A stretch of 64,000 nucleotides of DNA from Tahibacter soli. GTDB taxonomy: Bacteria; Pseudomonadota; Gammaproteobacteria; Xanthomonadales; Rhodanobacteraceae. The DNA is taken from contig NZ_JAOVZO020000014.1 in the NCBI RefSeq assembly GCF_025717065.2, forward strand, positions 124,001 through 188,000, in the 5' to 3' direction. Below are positions 32,333 to 39,109 of this stretch, one piece after another. Position 1 is the stretch's first letter. Each line of letters begins with the position of its first letter. The translations under genes were made by a program, and so were the position numbers. Below the pieces are notes generated by a model. That model made no database searches, had not been told where the DNA came from, and saw nothing but the letters and a program-made list of their open reading frames with translations.

Positions 32333-33120
32333 CCCGACCGACCGCCCTGATCGCCGACGACGAACCGCTGCTGCGCGACGCGCTCGCGCGCCAGCTCGCG
32401 CAGGCGTGGCCCGAACTCGACGTCGTCGCGCAGGCACGCAACGGACGCGAGGCGGTGAAGCTGTTCGAGGCGAAGCGCCCGGACGTGTGCTTTCTCGACG
32501 TGCACATGCCGGGGCTCTCCGGCGTCGAGGCCGCGCGCGAGATCGGCCGGCGCGCGCATCTCGTCTTCGTCACCGCCTACGACCACTACGCGGTGCAGGC
32601 GTTCGCGCACGGCGTGCTCGACTATCTCGTCAAGCCGGTGGAGCCCGCGCGCCTCGCCGACACGGTCGCGCGCCTGAAGGAGCGGCTCGGCGGCGCGCAG
32701 CCCGCGTTGAATACCGAGGCGCTGCTGCAACAGCTGTCGGCGCAGCTCGCGCAGCTCAAGGGCGGTTCGGCGGTGCCGGCGCCGCTGCGCTGGCTGCGCG
32801 CGCAGGTCGGCCAGACGCTGCGCATGATCGCGGTCGAGGAGATCGACTATCTGCGCTCGGACACGAAGTACACGCTGATCGCGTGGCGCGGCGACGGCGG
32901 CCAGCCCGGCGAGGCGCTCGTGCGGCTGCCGCTCAGGGAACTCGCCGCGCAGCTCGATCCCGAACAGTTCGCGCAGGTGCACCGTTCGGTCGTGGTCAAT
33001 CTGCGCGCGATCAGCCATGTCACGCGTGGCGACAACGAAACGGCCGACATCCACCTGCGCGGCCGGCGCGAAGTGCTGCCGGTCAGTCGCAGCTATCTGC
33101 ATCTGTTCCGGCAGATGTAG
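32329..33120 (+). CDS. LytTR-family response regulator
   Basis: A 263-residue regulator of the AlgR/LytR class. Receiver at residues 5-120: Asp10-Asp11 pocket, acceptor Asp57 in CFLDVHMPGLSG, and Lys in DYLVKPVEP. The C-terminal LytTR DNA-binding domain (about 155-260) shows IAVEEIDYLRSDTKYTLI and FAQVHRSVVVNLRAIS, ending in PVSRSYLHLFRQM. It binds direct repeats near target promoters when phosphorylated by the coupled LytS-type kinase. The neighbouring DUF2306-like genes are plausible targets (inference from position only). Confidence 0.92.
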   Translation: MTRPTALIADDEPLLRDALARQLAQAWPELDVVAQARNGREAVKLFEAKRPDVCFLDVHMPGLSGVEAAREIGRRAHLVFVTAYDHYAVQAFAHGVLDYLVKPVEPARLADTVARLKERLGGAQPALNTEALLQQLSAQLAQLKGGSAVPAPLRWLRAQVGQTLRMIAVEEIDYLRSDTKYTLIAWRGDGGQPGEALVRLPLRELAAQLDPEQFAQVHRSVVVNLRAISHVTRGDNETADIHLRGRREVLPVSRSYLHLFRQM

Positions 33121-33243
33121 CGCGGCCCGTCGGCCGCCGCCGCGGCCGGGTCGCCCGATTCCGTCGTTTGTCGCGCATGGCCTTCGCAGCGGCTCGCCCC
33201 GGATTCAGCCTGCGATGCGTGCACTGTCGCTCGGGGGAATGTC

Positions 33244-33888
33244 ATGCGCTTCATCCATATCGCCGCCGGTCTGTCGTCGCTCGTGTTCGGCGCCGTCGCG
33301 TTGTACGCCGCGAAAGGTTCGACCCTGCATCGCCGCGCGGGCCTGCTGTTCGTCGCGGCGATGCTGACGATGACGTCGAGCGCGTTCGTCATGGCCGTGT
33401 TTCTGCGGCCCAATCGCCTGAACGCCGTCGCCGCGACGCTCACCGCGTATCTCGTCGTCACGGCGCTCGTCACCGTCAGGCGCCGCGTCGACGAGGCGCG
33501 CACGCTGATCGCCGGGTGCATGGCGGTGGCCCTGATCGCCGCCGTCTACGCGTTCGGCGTCGCCTCGAGCGGCGCGCCGGGCAGGGAAGAGCCGGGCGTG
33601 GCGCTGGCGATTTTCGGCGCCGTCGCGCTGCTGGCTGCGTTCGGCGACTGGCGCCTGCTGCGCGCCGGCCGCATCGAAGGGCCGCGCCGCCTCGCGCGGC
33701 ACCTGTGGCGCATGACGCTCGCGATGTGGATCGCCACCGCGTCGTTCTTTCTCGGCCAGGCGAAATTCTTTCCGGCGGCCGTGCGCCAGTCTGGCGCGCT
33801 CGCGGTGCCGGTGCTCGTCGTGCTCGGTGTTCTGATCTACGGGTTCGTGCGCACGCGCTTTGCGCGCAGGCGCGCGGCGTCGACGTGA
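33244..33888 (+). CDS. DUF2306-like membrane protein
   Basis: A 214-residue protein of seven or so hydrophobic helices. HIAAGLSSLVFGAVALYAAKGSTLHRRAGLLFVAAM repeats the helix-H-R-G layout of DUF2306 proteins, and LARHLWRMTLAMWIATASFFLGQ matches their C-terminal part. GGGGGAA lies before the ATG. It is 123 bases downstream of the LytTR gene and in the same direction. The function is unknown. Confidence 0.7.
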   Translation: MRFIHIAAGLSSLVFGAVALYAAKGSTLHRRAGLLFVAAMLTMTSSAFVMAVFLRPNRLNAVAATLTAYLVVTALVTVRRRVDEARTLIAGCMAVALIAAVYAFGVASSGAPGREEPGVALAIFGAVALLAAFGDWRLLRAGRIEGPRRLARHLWRMTLAMWIATASFFLGQAKFFPAAVRQSGALAVPVLVVLGVLIYGFVRTRFARRRAAST

Positions 33889-33907
33889 CGCCGCGCGCCT
33901 GCCGCTC

Positions 33908-35566
33908 TTACGGGTGCGTCGGCTTCGAGATCGACTTCGCCTTCTGTGTGAACAGCCACGAGAAATCGCCTTTCAACTGGCCGCTTTGCGTACCTTTCTG
34001 CGTGGCTTGGTTCCACGACGTGTACAGGCCCGCGGACGAATGGCACCCCATGCAGCTTTCGGTGCCGAAGATCGGCGTCGTGTCGTCGACCTGGCCGGCC
34101 TTCTGGTTCGCGGTCAGCCACGAGGCGGCCGGGCAGTTCGACTGGTTCTCTTCCTGCTGGCACGCCGGCTGCTTGCCGACCTGGAAATAGGTTTCCATCG
34201 TGATGTTGGTCAGGAACACCGGCGTCGGATTGCCGCCGGGCTTGTTCTCGACCGCGTTCGGCAGGCCGCCGGCCGGGTTCGCCGGCGGCGTCGAAGGCGA
34301 GGTGGGCCATTGCGTGTCGATGAGCTGGTAGTGGCGCATCGCCGAACCGGCCTTCGTCAGCGCGGCCTGCGCCTCGATGTTCAGCGCGACCTTGTCGGCC
34401 GGAATCGGGATCGCGCGCCACGCCTGCGTCGGCGGCGACGTCGCCCAGCTGCCGTCGCTGTTCTGCACGGGCGGCACGTTCGGCACGCAGATCTCGCAGT
34501 TCGGATCGAAGAACGACGGTTTCAGCGCCGGATGCGCGACGTTGTTGACGGCGAGATTGTCCACTTGTTCGAACGTGGACCAGATCCACTGCGGCGAGCT
34601 GTCGGACTTGTGCGCGATGTGCATGCCGACCATGCCGACGACGACCGGGCACTGGTCGGTCGACGCCGTGCCGTCGGGGCACTTGCCGTTCGTCGGCGGC
34701 ACGATCGCCTCGCTCGTCAGGAAGCGCGATGCGTCGTCGCCCTTGGTCAGGATGCGCCACGCGAGCTTGAGCTCCCACGAGCCGCTGCCGTCTTTGGCGT
34801 CGTTGCCGCGCGGCAGGTCGGCGGCCTTGGCGGAACTGCCGCCGGTGAACGCGACCTGGCCTTCGATGTTGTACAGCTTGTACGTGCAGATGTAGCCGAC
34901 CTCGTTCGGGTCGAGCATGATTTCGTAGAACGCGTAATTGCCGTTCTGGTCGATCAGCGGCGCGGTGAACGCCTGCGTGATTTCTTCGAGTTCCTGGTCG
35001 TCGCGCCGCGTCGCAGGGCTGATGTCGCCGACGGCCGAGATGTTGCCGAGGAGGCGCGTCTTGCGCTTGTCGAACGCCTGCGGCAGCGCGAACGCCTTGA
35101 GATCGCGCGCGACCGGCAGGTTCGTCTCGCGCGTGAGCGACACGAGCGCCGCGACCGGGCCGGTGCCGCACGCGGCCGGCACGCCGCCGTCCTGCCGGAA
35201 GATGTCCGGGCTTTCGTACCACGTCGTCCACTTCGGCGGACCGAAGCTCGTGTCGGTGACTTTCGGCGCGAACTTGCCCTGGTTGTTCACCGGCCAGTTC
35301 AGCGTGATGAAGGCCTGCCACGACCACAGGTCGAACAGGCGCTGCACCTTCGCGAACTCCTGCTTGTTCTCCAGCTGCTTCTTGAGCGCGGTGTCGACGT
35401 CGCCGGGCAGGGCGGTCGACAGCGTCGGGTTGAAGTACGGGAACTTCGCAAGGTACGTCGGCGTGCCGTACGAGGCGGCGACAGCGGACGGTTCGAGCGA
35501 CAGCGCGGCGACGGCGGCGATCGCCGCGGCGATCGGGACGAGCGAAAGTCGAGCGTTGAAGATCAT
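33908..35566 (-). CDS. Secreted one-haem cytochrome-like protein
   Basis: A 552-residue exported protein. The ATG at 35566 follows GGGGGAA and begins a signal peptide (MIFNARLSLVPIAAAIAAVAAL, cut near AVA-AS). A single CXXCH (SCMGCHSSAG) lies close to the C-terminus; other cysteines are paired (CEIC, CQQEENQSNC). The body contains RLFDLWSWQAFITLNWPVN, which I do not link to a named family. Covalent haem c attachment in the periplasm is expected. It may be an oxidase or electron carrier. It is monocistronic, with a palindrome about 95 bases upstream. Confidence 0.7.
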   Translation of the reverse strand: MIFNARLSLVPIAAAIAAVAALSLEPSAVAASYGTPTYLAKFPYFNPTLSTALPGDVDTALKKQLENKQEFAKVQRLFDLWSWQAFITLNWPVNNQGKFAPKVTDTSFGPPKWTTWYESPDIFRQDGGVPAACGTGPVAALVSLTRETNLPVARDLKAFALPQAFDKRKTRLLGNISAVGDISPATRRDDQELEEITQAFTAPLIDQNGNYAFYEIMLDPNEVGYICTYKLYNIEGQVAFTGGSSAKAADLPRGNDAKDGSGSWELKLAWRILTKGDDASRFLTSEAIVPPTNGKCPDGTASTDQCPVVVGMVGMHIAHKSDSSPQWIWSTFEQVDNLAVNNVAHPALKPSFFDPNCEICVPNVPPVQNSDGSWATSPPTQAWRAIPIPADKVALNIEAQAALTKAGSAMRHYQLIDTQWPTSPSTPPANPAGGLPNAVENKPGGNPTPVFLTNITMETYFQVGKQPACQQEENQSNCPAASWLTANQKAGQVDDTTPIFGTESCMGCHSSAGLYTSWNQATQKGTQSGQLKGDFSWLFTQKAKSISKPTHP

Positions 35567-35660
35567 GGTTTCCCCCGGCACGGTGTGGAGAGACGACGCG
35601 GACAACGCACAGCACCGCACCGCGATGCGTCCTTCGGGACGACGCGATGCTGACTTGGCT

Positions 35661-35675
35661 ACAGTGCTGCACTGT
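35661..35675. promoter_or_regulatory. Palindrome upstream of the one-haem protein gene
   Basis: ACAGTGC-T-GCACTGT is a perfect 7-1-7 inverted repeat, 95 bases upstream of the leftward start at 35566. Size and position suit a dimeric repressor or activator; the cognate protein is not known. The rest of the 35567-35853 interval holds no gene. Confidence 0.5.
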
Positions 35676-35853
35676 GGACGAGGCTAGCAGTGTCGGCGGA
35701 CGCGACCGTCCTGTAACGAGTGACAGGGTCCGCTATGCCGCCGCTCGTGCTAGCGACCCGGGCACCGCCGCTCGTGCACGCGCCGACGGTCCGACGCCGC
35801 CGGACGCCGGGATACGACCCGGAGAATTTTGCGGCGAACTGAGAGGCGGAAGA

Positions 35854-38259
35854 TTAGTGTCGTGACGTCGCCGTCGGCGGACTCAGGTCGAAATTCTCCG
35901 GCGGCGTCGCGCCCAGCAGGTGCTCGACGAAGTGGTCCCACAGCCGGCGCATGTAGTAGCGGTCGGTGCGGAAGAAGTCGTGCGTGCGGTTCGGCAGGTA
36001 GACGAGGTCGAACGACTTGTTCGCCTTGATCAGCGCGTCGGCGAGCTGCAGGGTCACCGACGGCAGGGCGTTTTCGTCCATCTCGCCGTAGGCGAGCATC
36101 AGATGTCCGCGCAGGTTCTTCGCGAGCGTCGCGTTGTCCATCGCGGCGAAGTTGTGCGGTACGCTCGCGGGTGTCGGCCGCACGCGCGCGCCGTCGCCGT
36201 AGTCGGGTACGCCGAGCAGGCCTTCGAGACCGTCGTAGAAACCCTGGTAGTTGTGCGGTCCGGCCGACGAAGCGGCCACCTTGTAGAACTCGGGACGCGC
36301 GAGGATCGCGCGCGCCGACGTGTAGCCGCCGAACGAATGGCCGTAGACGCCGACGCGGTCGAGATCGAGGCCGCCGTAGCGTTCGGCGAGCTGGCGGATC
36401 GCCGCGACGTGGTCGTCGATCTGCGGATCGGCGAAATTGCCGTAGCCGATGTCGGCGAACGCCTTGGACCGTCCGCGCGTGCCGCGCGCGTCGATCGTCG
36501 CGACGACGAAGCCGAGTTCGGCGAGCGCGGCGCGCGACACCGGGTTGAACGTCTTCACCGCCTCGGCATAGCTGCGCGGCGCGTTCATCATCTGCGGTCC
36601 GCCGTAGAACGCGTCGATGACGGGGTACTTCCGCTCGCGCGAGAAACCCGGCGGAAAGTATACGGTTGCATAAAGATCGGACCTGCCGTCGACCGACTTC
36701 ACCGCGACGCGCTCGGGCGCTCGCCAGCCGGCCGCCGCGACGGCCGACACGTCGGCGTCTTCGAGCTTCATCGCGACGCGGCCGTCGTCGGCGCTGCGCA
36801 GCACGGTGACGGGCGGCGAGGCGACCGTCGAATACGTGTCGACGAACCAGCGGCCGTCCGGCGAGAACGCGACGCCGTCGGGCGCCGGCCCGATCATCGT
36901 CGGCTGCGCCGGGTCGATCTCGTGTTCGGCGTTTTCGGGCGTCAGCAGCTTCGGCCTGCCGCCGTCGAGCGATACGCGATACAGATGCCGGTAGTACGGA
37001 TCGCGTCCGGGTTCGCGACCGCTCGCGGTGAACCAGACGACGCGGCGCTTCGCGTCGACGTGGACCACGTCGCGCACGAGCCAGTCGCCGTCGGTGAGCC
37101 GGCGTTTCTGCCTGCCCGTCGCCAGATCGTACAAGTACAGATGTCCCCAGCCGCTGCGCTCGGAGAACCAGATCGCCTCGCGCGAGGCGACGAGCACGCG
37201 CGCGTTCGGCGCGCTGTACAACAGATTGTTCGGCATGACCGAGGTCTTGCCGTGCTCGTCGACGATCAGGCGCACCTTGCCGCGCGCGAGATCGAGTTCG
37301 GCGAGCGCGAGGCTCCGCGCGTCTTTTCCGCCGACGAGCGTGTATGCGGTGCCGCCGTCGGCCGACCAGGCGAGCGTCGCGCCCGCGTCGAACGATGCGC
37401 CGTCGCCGAGATCGAGCGCGCGCGCTTCGCCGCTGCCGGCGTCGACGACGAAGGCCGTCCGTCGCGGCTGCTTCGCGTCGCCGAGCAGCGGCAGGCGCAG
37501 GTCGTACACGATCGGGCGGAAGCTGCCGTCCTGCGGCACCGATTCGACGAACGGATACGCCGCGACCTCGCGCTCGTCGACGCGCTCGCCGAACAAGTAG
37601 CGGCCGTTCGCCGACCACGCCACGCCGATCGGCGGCAGCGGCGTTTTCGCGCGACGCTGCGGCACCGCGGCCAGCGAGGTGTCGGGCAGCTTGCCGTACG
37701 CGTAGTTCGCCGTGCCGTCGCGCGTGAGCGCGCGTTCGCCGCCGCCGTCGCGCGTGCGCACCCACAGATTGGCGTCGCGCACGAACGCTTCGCTGCGGCC
37801 GTCCGGCGCGACGAGCGTGTCGGTTGCGGCGGCCGGCGTCGGCGCGCTCGTGCACGTATAGCGTTCGAGATCGCAGGTGGCGACGTTGCCGTCGCGCGGT
37901 TTGAGCGTCGCGCGCAGGCGGCCGTCGACGCGTTCGACACGGTCGATCTCCATCGTGTCGGCCGACGCGAGCGCCTGCGTCAGTCGTGCGCGATCGAACA
38001 GTGCGGCGCGTGCGGCGCGGCGCGCGTCGATCAGCACGAACTCGGCGCCGTGCAGGCCTTCGCGGCGATACCAGAACGTGTCGCCGTCGATCCAGTGCGC
38101 CGCGACGCGCCCGTTTTTGATCGCGCCGGCGAGCGACGAGTCGAGCACCTTTTCGGCGCGCGCGTAGTCGGCGGCGGTGACGGCGGGCGTCGCGTGCGCG
38201 GCGGTGCAGACGAGGGCGAGGGCGGCGGCGAGCGCGCGCGGCGCGAACGGGTAGTGCAT
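35854..38259 (-). CDS. Secreted S9 dipeptidyl peptidase IV-like protease
   Basis: An 801-residue exported serine peptidase. It starts at an ATG with AAGGAA six bases upstream and a signal peptide (MHYPFAPRALAAALALVCTAAHA). An eight-bladed propeller part (about residues 40-480) with repeated SxNGRYL and SPDGRWFVDTY segments precedes the alpha/beta-hydrolase domain. There the triad is visible: Ser in VYGHSFGGYTSA (near 643), Asp in AYGEMDENALPS, and His in LPNRTHDFFRTD (near 761). S9B enzymes release dipeptides, often Xaa-Pro, from peptide N-termini in the periplasm. Length is typical. The frame is open upstream into the TetR gene without any stop, so a fused product is also possible. Confidence 0.9.
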   Translation of the reverse strand: MHYPFAPRALAAALALVCTAAHATPAVTAADYARAEKVLDSSLAGAIKNGRVAAHWIDGDTFWYRREGLHGAEFVLIDARRAARAALFDRARLTQALASADTMEIDRVERVDGRLRATLKPRDGNVATCDLERYTCTSAPTPAAATDTLVAPDGRSEAFVRDANLWVRTRDGGGERALTRDGTANYAYGKLPDTSLAAVPQRRAKTPLPPIGVAWSANGRYLFGERVDEREVAAYPFVESVPQDGSFRPIVYDLRLPLLGDAKQPRRTAFVVDAGSGEARALDLGDGASFDAGATLAWSADGGTAYTLVGGKDARSLALAELDLARGKVRLIVDEHGKTSVMPNNLLYSAPNARVLVASREAIWFSERSGWGHLYLYDLATGRQKRRLTDGDWLVRDVVHVDAKRRVVWFTASGREPGRDPYYRHLYRVSLDGGRPKLLTPENAEHEIDPAQPTMIGPAPDGVAFSPDGRWFVDTYSTVASPPVTVLRSADDGRVAMKLEDADVSAVAAAGWRAPERVAVKSVDGRSDLYATVYFPPGFSRERKYPVIDAFYGGPQMMNAPRSYAEAVKTFNPVSRAALAELGFVVATIDARGTRGRSKAFADIGYGNFADPQIDDHVAAIRQLAERYGGLDLDRVGVYGHSFGGYTSARAILARPEFYKVAASSAGPHNYQGFYDGLEGLLGVPDYGDGARVRPTPASVPHNFAAMDNATLAKNLRGHLMLAYGEMDENALPSVTLQLADALIKANKSFDLVYLPNRTHDFFRTDRYYMRRLWDHFVEHLLGATPPENFDLSPPTATSRH

Positions 38260-38928
38260 GACGGGTTCCTTACGGGCGGGGGCGCGCCGGCTCGGCGCGG
38301 GCGGTTCGTTCGCGGCGGGCAGCTTCGGGGCGTAGCGGCGCATCACGTCGGCGCCGAGGAGGCCTTCGTAGTAGAGCGGTTTGAGGCGCCGCCGCTCGGC
38401 GCGGGACTCGACGATGCGCAGCGCGTAGTAGCCCACCTGGTGGAAATAGGCGATGCGCGCACGCACGAACGCCGCCTCGTCGGCGTAGCCGAAGCGGCGG
38501 AAGATGTCGGCGAGGAGCGCGATGCGGCGCCGGTCCGCATCGCGCACCGCCGCTTCGACGGCGCTCGACGTGCGCGCCCAGTCGCGCACCGCCGAGTCGT
38601 ACGCGGCGCTGAAACCGGTTTCGTCGATCCACAGCGCGACGATCGCCTCGAACTGCGCATAGGGGTCGTTGCCGGCATCGGCCGCCGCGGCGAACCACGG
38701 CTCGTTGTTGGCGGCGCGCCAGTGCGAGAGCAGCGCGTCGAGCAGGTCGGCGCGATCGCGAAAGTGCCAGTAGAAGCTGCCGCCGGTGACGCCGAGCGCG
38801 CGGGCCAGCGCGTCGACCTTGATCGAATCGACGCCGCCGCCGATCAGCGCCGCGCGTGCGGCCGTCAGCCATTCGTCGCGGCCGAGAGCGCTGCCGCCGC
38901 GCGGTACGCGCGATTTCTTCGTTGCCAT
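38260..38928 (-). CDS. TetR-family regulator without stop codon, fused in frame to the peptidase
   Basis: 223 codons starting MATKKSRVPRGG. The N-terminal TetR helix-turn-helix (about residues 18-65: IKVDALARALGVTGGSFYWHFRDRADLL) is followed by an alpha-helical ligand domain of normal size, ending RRYAPKLPAANEPPAPSRR. There is no stop: the frame runs straight into the signal peptide of the peptidase at 38259. Two 18-bp palindromes sit 21-61 bases upstream, fitting autorepression. The peptidase has its own ribosome site, so the natural products may be TetR with a long tail (a fusion of about 1024 residues) plus free peptidase, or the stop codon may have been lost or misread. Ligand unknown; a peptide is plausible given the partner. 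Confidence 0.75.
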
Positions 38929-38948
38929 GGGCGTCGCCGCGAACGGGT

Positions 38949-38966
38949 CCGTAGAGAACTCTACGG
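38949..38966. promoter_or_regulatory. Operator 1 (18-bp palindrome) before TetR
   Basis: CCGTAGAGAACTCTACGG has perfect 8-bp arms around two bases. It lies 21 bases upstream of the TetR start. A near copy is 23 bp away centre to centre, about two helical turns, which would suit cooperative binding of two TetR dimers. Confidence 0.75.
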
Positions 38967-38971
38967 ATGTG

Positions 38972-38989
38972 CCGTAGAGATGTCTACGG
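38972..38989. promoter_or_regulatory. Operator 2 (18-bp palindrome) before TetR
   Basis: CCGTAGAGATGTCTACGG has perfect 7-bp arms around four bases and matches operator 1 at 15 of 18 positions. It lies 121 bases upstream of the divergent winged-helix kinase gene, so TetR might control both directions. Confidence 0.75.
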
Positions 38990-39109
38990 AACGGACGTTG
39001 CGGATTGTGCGCGTTAACGGGAAACATACTTTTTGCGCGCCGCCGTTGCAGATGCGGCGAACAATTCAATCGTGATAGGTTTCGCCGCGCCGCAGCAGGA
39101 TGCAGGGCC

